Positions 27,150 to 35,237 of a stretch of DNA of 64,000 nt are shown piece by piece. The stretch is from positions 1 through 64,000 of the forward strand of contig CAVUBM010000090.1 of assembly GCA_963739645.1 (NCBI GenBank), written 5' to 3'. Under the pieces are notes generated by a model. It was not told the DNA's origin. It made no database searches and saw nothing but the letters and a program-made list of their open reading frames with translations. The stretch is from JASHPR01 sp963739645 (GTDB taxonomy: Bacteria > Actinomycetota > Actinomycetes > Streptosporangiales > Streptosporangiaceae). A program made the position numbers and the translations under genes. The first letter of the stretch is position 1. Every line of letters begins with the position of its first letter.

Positions 27150-28117
27150 CCGGGACCATCCGCGCCGACCAGTCCACGGCCACCCAGGCGCCCAGACCCC
27201 CGTCCGGCGCGGCGCTGAGCGCCCGCCGCCGGGCCCGGGTGCTGCGCTGGGCCCGGTGGGCCTTCCTGGTCCCAGCGGGTGCCTATGTCCTGTTCGCGTT
27301 CGCGGTGCCGGTCGTCTACAACCTGATCCTCAGCTTCGAACTGACCTCCCCCGCGACGATCGCCAGCCTGTTCGCGCCGTTCGCCGGGTTCGCCAACTAC
27401 GCCGCGACCGTGGGGCAGAGCGCCACCCAGAGCGTCCTGCTGCACACCCTGCTGTTCACTGTCGGGTCGCTGTTCTTCCAGTTCCTGATCGGCTTCTGCC
27501 TCGCGCTGCTGTTCCAGGTCAAGTTCCCCGGCGGTGTCCTGGCCAGGTCTCTGGTCATCGTGCCCTGGCTGCTGCCGTTCCTGATCACCGGCACCATCTT
27601 CCGCTTCCTGTTCCAGCTCGAGGCCGGCGCGGTCAACCAGCTGCTCTCGGCGCTGGGCCTGATCGACCAGCCGATCGGGTTCCTGCTCTCGCCGCACTGG
27701 GCGTTCACCGTCGTCCTGATCACCAACATCTGGCTGGGCATCCCGTTCTTCACCGTGCTGCTCTACAGCGCGCTGCAGGACGTGCCGCCCGAGATCAGGG
27801 AGGCGGCGATGATCGACGGGGCCTCGTTCTGGCCCCGGCTGACCAAGGTCACGCTGCCGATCATCCGCCCGGTGATCGAGGTCACCTTCGTCCTGGGCTT
27901 TGTGTTCACAGTCAAGGTGTTCGACATCGTCATCGGCCTGACCAACGGCGGCCCGGCGAACTCCACCCAGCTGATCGCGACCTGGGCGTACAACCTGTCG
28001 TTCCAGCAGTTCGACTACGGCGCGGGCGCGGCGGTGAACACGGTGCTGCTGCTGATCGCCCTGCTGGCCGCGCCCGTCTACATCTGGCTCAACCGGTCCT
28101 CGCTGCGGGCGGTCTGA
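27146..28117 (+). CDS. Sugar ABC transporter permease (MalF/UgpA type)
   Basis: 323 residues, six membrane segments after a 35-residue basic N-terminus. The cytoplasmic EAA loop that docks the ATPase reads EIREAAMIDGASFWPRLTKVTLPII. Starts at the GTG overlapping the GH31 stop. It forms the import channel with the next gene's product. An ATPase subunit is not encoded here; in actinobacteria a shared MsmK-type ATPase elsewhere commonly energises such importers. Confidence 0.9.
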   Translation: MTGTIRADQSTATQAPRPPSGAALSARRRARVLRWARWAFLVPAGAYVLFAFAVPVVYNLILSFELTSPATIASLFAPFAGFANYAATVGQSATQSVLLHTLLFTVGSLFFQFLIGFCLALLFQVKFPGGVLARSLVIVPWLLPFLITGTIFRFLFQLEAGAVNQLLSALGLIDQPIGFLLSPHWAFTVVLITNIWLGIPFFTVLLYSALQDVPPEIREAAMIDGASFWPRLTKVTLPIIRPVIEVTFVLGFVFTVKVFDIVIGLTNGGPANSTQLIATWAYNLSFQQFDYGAGAAVNTVLLLIALLAAPVYIWLNRSSLRAV

Positions 28118-28118
28118 C

Positions 28119-28946
28119 ATGACCAGGCGACGCACGCTCATCAAGATCCTGGCCGGCACGGGCGCGTTCGCCGCGCTCGCGGTGCTGCTGTTCCCGCTCT
28201 ACGCGGTGATCATCGCCTCGTTCGAGACCAACTCACAGCTCGTCGGCACCAGCTACAACTGGTACCCGCCCACCCCGAACCTGGATAACTACCGGCAGGT
28301 CATCACCACGCAGGGCAGTCACCTGGTGAGCAGCCTGGTCATCGCGATCGGGACCACGCTGCTGACTCTGGCCGTGTCGCTGCCGGCCGCGCACGCCCTG
28401 GCCCGCTACCGGTTCCGGGTGACCGCCGTGGTTGTCGGCTCGCTGCTCGTGGCGCAGATCCTGCCGTCCATCGTCATCGCCAACTCGCTGTTCGTGCTCT
28501 ACCACAAGCTGCACCTGCTGAACTCCTACCCGGGGCTGATCCTGGCCGACGCGACCTACGCGGTGCCGTTCAGCATCCTGGTCCTGCGGGCGTTCATGCT
28601 CAGCCTGCCCCCGGACGTCCTGCAGGCCGCCCGGGTGGACGGCGCGTCGGAATGGAGCACGTTCGTGCGGGTCGTGCTGCCGATGAGCCGCTCGGCCATC
28701 ATCACCGTGGCGCTGTTCGCGTTCCTCAACGGCTGGGGCGACTTCATCTTCGCGCTCACGCTGCTGTCCGGCGGCACGTTCCAGCCGGTCACGCTGAGCA
28801 TCTACAACTACATAGGCGAATTCACGCAGAACCTCGGGGCTGCCATGGCTCTGGCTGTATTTGCGGTATTGCCCGCCGCAATGATGCTGATAGCGGCGCA
28901 GCGATATATCGCCGCAGGACTCACCGTCGGGTCTGTGAAGGGATAG
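28119..28946 (+). CDS. Sugar ABC transporter permease (MalG/UgpE type)
   Basis: 275 residues with six membrane segments. The EAA loop is VLQAARVDGASEWSTFVRVVLPMS. It starts one base after the stop of the partner permease and ends five bases before the binding-protein ATG, so the three genes form one operon with the GH31 enzyme. Heterodimeric partner of the preceding permease; substrate probably an alpha-linked oligosaccharide or xyloglucan fragment, judged only from the linked enzyme. Confidence 0.9.
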   Translation: MTRRRTLIKILAGTGAFAALAVLLFPLYAVIIASFETNSQLVGTSYNWYPPTPNLDNYRQVITTQGSHLVSSLVIAIGTTLLTLAVSLPAAHALARYRFRVTAVVVGSLLVAQILPSIVIANSLFVLYHKLHLLNSYPGLILADATYAVPFSILVLRAFMLSLPPDVLQAARVDGASEWSTFVRVVLPMSRSAIITVALFAFLNGWGDFIFALTLLSGGTFQPVTLSIYNYIGEFTQNLGAAMALAVFAVLPAAMMLIAAQRYIAAGLTVGSVKG

Positions 28947-28951
28947 GGAAC

Positions 28952-30223
28952 ATGAAACCAAGAAGACGGGCGCTCCCAATTGCTGTCGGGCTCGCCGCAC
29001 TCTGCCTGGTCGCTGCGGCCTGCTCGTCAGGGTCTGGCAGCGGCAGCAGCAACGGGAAGGTCACGATCACCGAATTCGACTACTTCACCTCTGGTGGCAG
29101 CAACACGGCCGTGAACTGGTACAACAAGAAGTTCGAGGCCGCGCACCCGAACGTCACGATCAAGCGCGAGGTCGTCCCGTTCGCGAACCTCATCACCAAG
29201 GTGCTGCAGGACGCGAGCGCCCAGGACATGCCCAGCATCGTGATGCTGGATAACCCGAACATTCCCCAGGTCGCCGCTACGGGGCAGTTGCGTCCGTTCA
29301 ATAACCTGCCCGGCTTCACCACCCAGGGCTATTACGCGGGCTCGATGAACGAGTGCAAGTTCAAGGGTTCCTATTACTGCTACCCGATCGGCACGAACTC
29401 GCTCGGCATCTTCTACAACAAGCAGATGCTGGCCGCCGCGCACCTGCAGCCGCCGAAGACCTGGGCCGAGCTGGCCTCCGACGCCAAGAAGCTCACCAAG
29501 CCCGGCGTCTACGGCTTTGCCTTCGACGCGACCGCCGACGAGCAGTCCACCTGGCAGCTTGAGCCCTTCTTCTGGAGCAACGGCGGCAGCCTGTCCAACG
29601 TTGACACGCCAGCGGTCCAGCAGTCCCTGCAGCTGTGGGTGAACATGGTCAAGAACGGGTCGGCCTCCAAGTCGGTGCTCCAGTGGGGCCAGGACCCGGA
29701 CCTCAACCAGCAGTTCGAGCACGGCAAGGCCGCCATGATCGAGGACGGGCCGTGGATCTTCCCCGAGCTCAACGCGTCCGGCATGAAGTACGGCCAGCAG
29801 TTCGGGATCGTGCCGATCCCGACGCGGCAGGCCGGCCAGACCGTGGTCGCTCCGCTGGGCGGCGAGACCTGGACGCTCGGCACGGGGGGCAGCGATGAGC
29901 AGCAGAAGATGGCGTGGGCGTGGATCAAGGGCATGCAGGTGCCGTCGACCATGACCCACGTCACCTCGCTGATGTACTACCTGCCGACCAAGCCCGCGGT
30001 CACGGCCGAGGTGCTCAAGGGCGGACCGGAGTACACGGTCTTCGCCAAGGAGACGCTGACCGCCCGCGGGCGGACCACGGAGTACGGGGCCAACTACCCC
30101 AAGGTCTCCCAGGCCATCTGGACCGCGATCCAGGCCGCGATCTCCGGGTCCTCGTCCGTGGACAGCTCGCTGCAGCAGGCGCAGTCCACCATTTCCGGGA
30201 TACCTAAGGTCAGCGGCGGGTAA
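28952..30223 (+). CDS. Sugar ABC transporter substrate-binding lipoprotein
   Basis: 423 residues. The start MKPRRRALPIAVGLAALCLVAAACSSGSG is a lipoprotein signal with the lipobox VAAAC, so the mature protein is anchored outside the membrane. The body is a family-1 solute-binding protein: VTITEFDYFTSGGSNTAVNWYNKKFEAAHPNV, GTNSLGIFYNKQML, FEHGKAAMIEDGPWIFPEL and PLGGETWTLG. It delivers sugar to the two permeases. GGGAA precedes the ATG by 2-6 nt. Confidence 0.9.
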   Translation: MKPRRRALPIAVGLAALCLVAAACSSGSGSGSSNGKVTITEFDYFTSGGSNTAVNWYNKKFEAAHPNVTIKREVVPFANLITKVLQDASAQDMPSIVMLDNPNIPQVAATGQLRPFNNLPGFTTQGYYAGSMNECKFKGSYYCYPIGTNSLGIFYNKQMLAAAHLQPPKTWAELASDAKKLTKPGVYGFAFDATADEQSTWQLEPFFWSNGGSLSNVDTPAVQQSLQLWVNMVKNGSASKSVLQWGQDPDLNQQFEHGKAAMIEDGPWIFPELNASGMKYGQQFGIVPIPTRQAGQTVVAPLGGETWTLGTGGSDEQQKMAWAWIKGMQVPSTMTHVTSLMYYLPTKPAVTAEVLKGGPEYTVFAKETLTARGRTTEYGANYPKVSQAIWTAIQAAISGSSSVDSSLQQAQSTISGIPKVSGG

Positions 30224-30244
30224 CAAGCCCCGCACTGGCCTGAT

Positions 30245-30280
30245 ACGGGCGGCTTCCTGCACCCGCAGGGAGCCGCCCGT
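30245..30280 (+). terminator. Rho-independent-like hairpin after the sugar operon
   Basis: A 16-bp stem (30245-30260 with 30265-30280, one G-T wobble) closes a 4-base ACCC loop 22 bases after the binding-protein stop. There is no T tract, as is common for actinobacterial terminators. Confidence 0.65.
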
Positions 30281-30354
30281 CGCGGTGCAGGGCCCGGGCG
30301 ATTAGCCCTTCGCTCGGGAGCGCTGCCGGCCTACACTCGCTGGGAGGTGATCCC

Positions 30355-30597
30355 ATGGATGATGTCAGCGAGCGGTTCCTCGACCTGGTGCATGACCTTG
30401 AGGAGATGACTCGCCACCTTCCGCCGGAGCAGGCGCATACGCAGTTCGACGCGACCACGCTGCAGGTGTTCTGGAAGAAGTGGCCTGGCCTGTCGGCCTG
30501 GGCGGGCTCGCTGTGGCGGTTGCTCTCGGAGGAGATGTCCGGGCCGTCCACTCCGCACCAGGACCCGGAGCTTGATGAGGTCGGGGACAGCGGCTGA
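30355..30597 (+). CDS. Small hypothetical protein
   Basis: 80 residues, acidic, with a central KKWPGLSAWAGSLWRLLSEE helix rich in Trp. GGGAGGTGATCCC before the ATG is a good ribosome binding site. There is no signal, membrane helix or known motif. It lies 60 bases upstream of the CBS protein on the same strand, separated by a short tandem repeat, and could be cotranscribed with it. Function unknown. Confidence 0.55.
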   Translation: MDDVSERFLDLVHDLEEMTRHLPPEQAHTQFDATTLQVFWKKWPGLSAWAGSLWRLLSEEMSGPSTPHQDPELDEVGDSG

Positions 30598-30636
30598 ACG
30601 CACGGGCCTGAACGCACGGGCCTGAACGCACGGGGG
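30595..30636. repeat. 14-bp tandem repeat, three copies
   Basis: TGAACGCACGGGCC occurs twice exactly and a third time with GG at the end, followed by a partial copy (TGAACGGGC). The first copy contains the stop codon of the 80-residue gene. Each unit carries a TGA, so it cannot extend that protein. It fills the gap before the CBS gene. Confidence 0.8.
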
Positions 30637-30657
30637 CTGAACGGGCATGAGGAGGCC

Positions 30658-31038
30658 ATGGCGAAGCTCAAGGACCTGATGAACACCAGCGTGGTCACGG
30701 TGCAGCCGGAGACCACGATCGCCGACGCGGCCGCCGGCATGGTGCGGGGCAGGGTCGGGTCAGTGGTCGTGCTGCAGGCATCGTTCCTGGCGGGCATCCT
30801 CACCGAGCGGGACGTGCTCCGCGCCGCCGCCTCCGGCGAGGACCTCTCGGTGTCGCGGGTCTCCGCGTGGATGTCGAGGGACCCGCAGTTCGCCACGCCG
30901 GATATGTCGGCCGAGGAAGCCTCGCAGATCATGCTCCTGAACGGATTCCGGCACCTGCCGGTGCTCGAGGGCCGCGCGGTGTGCGGCGTGGTGAGCATCC
31001 GCGACCTGTTCGCGGCCAAGATCCGCCGCCCCGTGTAG
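30658..31038 (+). CDS. Two-CBS-domain protein
   Basis: 126 residues made of a Bateman pair: CBS1 residues 8-60 (MNTSVVTVQPETTIADAAAGMVRGRVGSVVVL...GILTERDVLR) and CBS2 residues 70-122 (MSRDPQFATPDMSAEEASQIMLLNGFRHLPVLEGRAVCGVVSIRDLF). Such stand-alone modules bind adenine nucleotides or similar ligands and often act as small energy sensors. AGGAGG sits 3-8 nt before the ATG. No enzyme partner is adjacent. Confidence 0.88.
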   Translation: MAKLKDLMNTSVVTVQPETTIADAAAGMVRGRVGSVVVLQASFLAGILTERDVLRAAASGEDLSVSRVSAWMSRDPQFATPDMSAEEASQIMLLNGFRHLPVLEGRAVCGVVSIRDLFAAKIRRPV

Positions 31039-31116
31039 CGCGCCGGCCCGTCGACCCTGGAAGCCAGGCTGAATGGGATTCTAGGATTGCCTTGAGCGCG
31101 CGGCGGGAGATGAGCG

Positions 31117-32331
31117 ATGGACCTTGACCTCGGCCCTGAGATCGCGCAATTCCGGGTCGGCCTGCGGGACTGGATCGCGGCGGAGGCCCCCGGCGGCCTG
31201 GCCGCGCTGGCCGACTGGAACATGGCGCCCACGGGGGGCGGTTACCGCAGCCCGGACGTGGTCGAGGCCATGGACCAGCCCGCGTACGCGGCCTGGGAGC
31301 GCAAGCTGGCGGGCGCCCGGCTGATCTGCCCGCAGTGGCCGGAGGAGCACGGCGGGCAGGGCCTGGACGCCGTGCGCCTCGCGGTGCTGAACGAGGAGTT
31401 CTACCGGGCCGGGGTGCCGCGCGTGTACCGCGGCATGGGCGAGGCCCTGGTCGGCCCCTCGGTGATCGTGCACGGAACGCCCGAGCAGCGGGCGCACTTC
31501 CTGCCCCGCATCGTCTCCGGCGAGGACGTGTACTGCCAGGGCTTCTCCGAGCCCGGTCACGGCAGCGACCTCGCCGCGGTGGAGACCCGCGGCGTGGTGG
31601 ACGGCGACGAGATCGCGGTCACCGGGCAGAAGGTCTGGACCTCGGGCGCGTCCCGGGCGACCATGATGTTCGCGCTGGTCCGGACCGACCAGGACGCGGA
31701 GAAGCACGCCGGCCTGTCCTACGTGCTGATCCCGTTCACCGGCCCCGGCGTCGAGTACCGGCCGATCCGGCAGATGTCAGGGGCGGACGAGTTCTGCGAG
31801 GACTTCCTCGACGGCGTCAGGGCGCCGCTGTTCAACGTGATCGGCGGCCTCGGTAACGGCTGGCGGGTGGCCATGACCACGCTCGGGCACGAGCGCGGCG
31901 GCCAGGTCACGGTCCAGCACCTGGGCTACGAGCGGGAGTTCTGGGAGCTGGTCGACACCGCCCGCAAGTACGGCCGCGACACCGACCCCCTGGTCCGCCA
32001 GCAGCTGGCCTGGGCCTATACCGGCGTGCAGCTGATGCGGTTCAGCGGGCTGCGCACGCTGGCCGAGGTCGCCGAGGGCCGCGCGCCTGGCCCCGAGGCG
32101 TCGGTGGCCAAGCTGTTCTGGAGCGAGTACCACAAGCGGCTGGGCGAGATCGCGGTCGGCATCGTCGGCGCCGACGCCCTGCTGCGGCCGGAGGGCCCCG
32201 GCTACCCGACCACGGCGTGGCAGAACGTGTTCCTGGCCAGCCGGGCCGGCACCATCTACTCGGGCACCAGCGAGATCCAGCGCAACATCATCGGTGAGCG
32301 GGCGCTCGGGCTGCCGAAGGGGCCGAAGTGA
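31117..32331 (+). CDS. Acyl-CoA dehydrogenase, large subunit-like
   Basis: 404 residues. FAD-binding block CQGFSEPGHGSDLAAVETRGVVDGDEIAVTGQKVWTSGA and C-terminal IVGADALLRPEG...RAGTIYSGTSEIQRNIIGERALGLP are typical of the family. Its stop overlaps the start of a second, divergent acyl-CoA dehydrogenase (GTGA), the arrangement seen for heterotetrameric FadE/ChsE enzymes of steroid catabolism where one subunit carries the base and the other contributes FAD contacts. It should introduce the alpha,beta double bond in an acyl-CoA. First gene of the acyl-CoA module. Confidence 0.88.
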   Translation: MDLDLGPEIAQFRVGLRDWIAAEAPGGLAALADWNMAPTGGGYRSPDVVEAMDQPAYAAWERKLAGARLICPQWPEEHGGQGLDAVRLAVLNEEFYRAGVPRVYRGMGEALVGPSVIVHGTPEQRAHFLPRIVSGEDVYCQGFSEPGHGSDLAAVETRGVVDGDEIAVTGQKVWTSGASRATMMFALVRTDQDAEKHAGLSYVLIPFTGPGVEYRPIRQMSGADEFCEDFLDGVRAPLFNVIGGLGNGWRVAMTTLGHERGGQVTVQHLGYEREFWELVDTARKYGRDTDPLVRQQLAWAYTGVQLMRFSGLRTLAEVAEGRAPGPEASVAKLFWSEYHKRLGEIAVGIVGADALLRPEGPGYPTTAWQNVFLASRAGTIYSGTSEIQRNIIGERALGLPKGPK

Positions 32332-33437
32332 GACTCACGGTCAGCGACGAGCAGCGGGCGCTGCGCGACGCGGTGCGCCGGTTCCTGGCCGACCGGGCGC
32401 CGCTGCCCCGGGTGCGCGCGCTCATGGACACCCCGGACGGCATCGACCGGGCGGTGTGGGACCAGGCCGGTACCCAGCTCGGCCTGCAGGGCATCGCGAT
32501 CCCCGAGGCGTACGGCGGCGGCGGGTTCACGTTCGCCGAGCAGGCCATCGTGCTCGAGGAACTCGGCGGCGCGCTGTACGGCGGGCCGTACCTGGCCAGC
32601 GCCGTGCTCGCGGCCACGGCGCTGCTGGCCAGCCCCGACGAGGCCGCCCGGCGCGAGCTGCTGCCGGGCATCGCGTCCGGCCAGACCGTGGCCACGCTGG
32701 CCTTCACCGAGGACGACGGGTCCTGGGCGCCCGAGGCGGTCAGGCTCGCCGCGTCCGGCGACGGGGCGGGCTGGGTGCTCGACGGGCACAAGAGCTTCGT
32801 TCTGGACGGGCACACCGCGGACCTGATCCTGGTCGTGGCCCGGGCCGGCTCCGGGCTGTCGCTGTTCGCGGTGCAGCCCGGCGCCCAGGGCCTGGTCCGC
32901 CGGGGGCTGCCCACGCTGGACCAGACCCGCAAGCTCGCCCGGCTGGAGTTCGGCGCGGTGCCCGCGCGGCTCATCGACGGTGACGGCGCGGCGGTGCTCG
33001 CGCGCACGCTGGACGTGGCGGCGATCGCGCTGGCCGCCGAGCAGCTCGGCGGCGCCCAGCGCGCGCTCGACATGGCGGTGTCGTACGCCAAGGACCGGCA
33101 GCAGTTCGGCCGGCCGATCGGCAGCTTCCAGGCCATCAAGCACCGCTGCGCCGACCTGCTGCTCGAGGTCGAGTCGCTGCGGTCGGCGGTCGGCTACGCC
33201 GCGGCCGCGGTGGCCGAGGACTCGGCCGAGATCCCCGTGGTCGCCTCGCTGGTCAAGGCGTACGCCTCCGACGTGTTCTTCCACGTGGCCGCTGAGAGCA
33301 TCCAGATCCACGGCGGCATCGGCTTCACCTGGGAACACGATGCCCACCTCTACTTCAAGCGGGCCAAGGCCAGTGAGCTGTTCCTCGGCGACGCCAGCTA
33401 CCACCGCGAGCACCTGGCCGAGCGCATCGGCGTCTGA
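32328..33437 (+). CDS. Acyl-CoA dehydrogenase, second subunit-like
   Basis: 369 residues from GTG. N-terminal helices (RLTVSDEQRALRDAVRRFLADRAPLPRVRALMDTPDG), LGLQGIAIPEAYGGGGFTFAEQAIVLEELG, AFTEDDGSW, and the C-terminal YAKDRQQFGRPIGSFQAIKHRCADLLLEVES and ESIQIHGGIGFTWEHDAHLYFKRAKASELFLGD are typical of FadE-type dehydrogenases. Likely forms a hetero-oligomer with the overlapping upstream gene's product. Together they would act on a branched or ring-attached acyl-CoA side chain. Confidence 0.88.
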   Translation: MRLTVSDEQRALRDAVRRFLADRAPLPRVRALMDTPDGIDRAVWDQAGTQLGLQGIAIPEAYGGGGFTFAEQAIVLEELGGALYGGPYLASAVLAATALLASPDEAARRELLPGIASGQTVATLAFTEDDGSWAPEAVRLAASGDGAGWVLDGHKSFVLDGHTADLILVVARAGSGLSLFAVQPGAQGLVRRGLPTLDQTRKLARLEFGAVPARLIDGDGAAVLARTLDVAAIALAAEQLGGAQRALDMAVSYAKDRQQFGRPIGSFQAIKHRCADLLLEVESLRSAVGYAAAAVAEDSAEIPVVASLVKAYASDVFFHVAAESIQIHGGIGFTWEHDAHLYFKRAKASELFLGDASYHREHLAERIGV

Positions 33438-33560
33438 CCCGCTACCGCGCACGCGACGGTGGGACGGGGCCACTCAATCGCGTAACGGCCTCTGGGTTGT
33501 TTCGAGCCGGGCGAGCCGGGTAGCCAGAGTCGGGCTCACCTACAGGAGAGGAACGATCCG

Positions 33561-33635
33561 ATGTATATCGGTATTGGAACGGTCGTGCTGATCGCGATTA
33601 TCGTGCTTGTCGTCTTTATGCTGCGCCGGGCATAA
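33561..33635 (+). CDS. 24-residue single-pass membrane protein
   Basis: MYIGIGTVVLIAIIVLVVFM followed by LRRA: one hydrophobic helix and a basic C-terminal anchor. GGAGAGG lies 9 bases before the ATG. Codon use differs from its neighbours only by the AT-richer hydrophobic codons. Similar tiny membrane proteins are common in actinobacteria but seldom annotated. It sits between the acyl-CoA dehydrogenases and the HAD gene. Function unknown. Confidence 0.6.
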   Translation: MYIGIGTVVLIAIIVLVVFMLRRA

Positions 33636-33687
33636 ACCCCCGGGAGGACGAGATGGCCAGCGCGGACGATATGCCAGAATTAATCTG

Positions 33688-34293
33688 GTGACGATCCGCG
33701 CGGTCATCTTTGATATTGGCGGGGTACTCGAGAATGACCCCGCCACCGGCTGGCTGGAGCGCTGGGCCGGGCGGCTCGGCCTCGGCGGGCCGGACATGGC
33801 CGCCCGGCTCGGGCCAATATCGCGGGCCGGCAATATAGGCGCCATCACCCTGGACCAGGCGCAGGACCGGATCGCCGCGGTCCTCGGCCTGGACGACGCC
33901 CAGCTCGCGCGGTTCATGGCGGACCTGTGGACCGAGTACCTCGGCACCCTCAACACCGAGCTGGCCGGCTACTTCGCGGCGCTGCGGCCGCGGTACAAGA
34001 CCGCGATTGGCAGCAACAGCTTCGTAGGCGCGCGGGAGCGCGAACGGGACGCCTACGGGTTCGAGGACCTCTGCGACGTGGTGGTCTACTCCCACGAGGA
34101 GGGCCTGGAAAAGCCGGACCCGCGCTTCTACCGCATCGTCACCGACCGGCTCGGCGTGCCGCCGCGCGAGGCGGTGTTCCTCGACGACCACGAGGAGTGC
34201 GTGCAGGGGGCCCGCGACGTCGGCATGGCCGCGGTGCTCTTCGGCAGCAACGAGCAGGCCATCGCCGATCTCGATGCTTACCTGCGCGGTTGA
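33688..34293 (+). CDS. HAD-superfamily (class IA) hydrolase
   Basis: 201 residues from GTG at 33688. Motif I is VIFDIGGVLEND: nucleophile Asp9 is present but the usual second Asp (+2) is Gly11, as in the FDIGGVL subgroup. Motif II is IGSNS, motif III Lys lies in EEGLEKPDPRFY, and motif IV is AVFLDDHEECVQGAR. A helical cap lies between motifs I and II. Likely a phosphatase or dehalogenase-like hydrolase of unknown substrate. It lies inside the acyl-CoA gene cluster but is not an obvious part of beta-oxidation. Confidence 0.82.
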   Translation: MTIRAVIFDIGGVLENDPATGWLERWAGRLGLGGPDMAARLGPISRAGNIGAITLDQAQDRIAAVLGLDDAQLARFMADLWTEYLGTLNTELAGYFAALRPRYKTAIGSNSFVGARERERDAYGFEDLCDVVVYSHEEGLEKPDPRFYRIVTDRLGVPPREAVFLDDHEECVQGARDVGMAAVLFGSNEQAIADLDAYLRG

Positions 34294-34363
34294 CAGCCGC
34301 ACGGTCGGCCTCAAATACTTCTGGAACGCGATTCTAGGCGGCCGGTCGTGCCACGGAGGCGAG

Positions 34364-35237
34364 ATGTCTCTTGACCACAGGATCGTTGGCGTGCCCAGCG
34401 AGCCGCAGGAACGCTCCTGGACCTCAACCGACGCGCTGCTCTACGCGGTCGGCGTCGGGGCGGGGCTCGGCGACCCGCTGCCAGGAGCTGGAGTTCACCA
34501 CCGAGAACACCGAGGGCATGCCGCAGCGGGTGCTGCCCACGTACGCCGTGCTGATCGCGCAGGCGCGTTCCGCGCGCAGCCTGGGCGACTTCGACCGGGC
34601 CCTGCTCGTGCACGCCGAGCAGGGGTTCGAGCTGCACCAGCCGCTGCCGGTGGCGGGCACCGCGCGCACCGTCTCGACCGTAACCGGCCTCTACGACAAG
34701 GGCGCCGGCGCGCTGGTGGTCAGCGAGAACGTGGCCGAGGACGCGGCGACCGGCGCCAAGCTGGTGACGTCGACGAGCAGCGTGTACATCAGGGGCGAGG
34801 GCGGTTTCGGCGGCGACCGCGCATTGAAGGGGGAAGGGGAGGCGGGTGGGGGCTGGGAGCGGCCCACCCGCCCGGCGGACCACACGGTGACCATGCCCAC
34901 CCGGCCGGAACAGGCGCTGCTGTACCGGCTGTCCGGCGACAGGAACCCGCTGCACGCGGACCCGGGGTTCGCGGCCCGCGGCGGGTTCCGCCGGCCGATC
35001 CTGCACGGCCTGTGCACCTACGGGTTCACCGGGCGCGCGCTGCTGCACACGCTGTGCGGCTCGGACCCGGCCAGGTTCCGGTCCATGTCCGGGCGGTTCA
35101 CCCGGCCGGTGCTGCCCGGTGAAACGCTGGTGGTGTCGATCTGGCGGGACGGCGAAGGCACCGCCTCGTTCCGGACCGCGACCGAGGACGGGAGCGTGGT
35201 CATCGACCGCGGCCAGATGCAGTTCGCGGCCGCGTAG
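34364..35237 (+). pseudogene. MaoC-type enoyl-CoA hydratase, one frame break
   Basis: About 290 residues after repair. MSLDHRIVGVPSEPQERSWTSTDALLYAVGVGAGLGDPL is followed near 34480 by one extra C, after which QELEFTTENTEGMPQRVLPTYAVLI continues in another frame. It is a double hot-dog hydratase; the C-terminal half has the hydratase-2 motif YRLSGDRNPLHADPGFAARGGFRRPILHGLCTYG with Asp, Asn and His catalytic positions. It would hydrate the enoyl-CoA made by the two dehydrogenases. The stop overlaps the thiolase-like GTG by one base. The single indel may be a sequencing error. Confidence 0.82.

Noticed and set aside
30595..30650. CRISPR-like repeat
   Set aside because: Units are directly tandem with no spacers and only 14 bp long; no cas gene is near.
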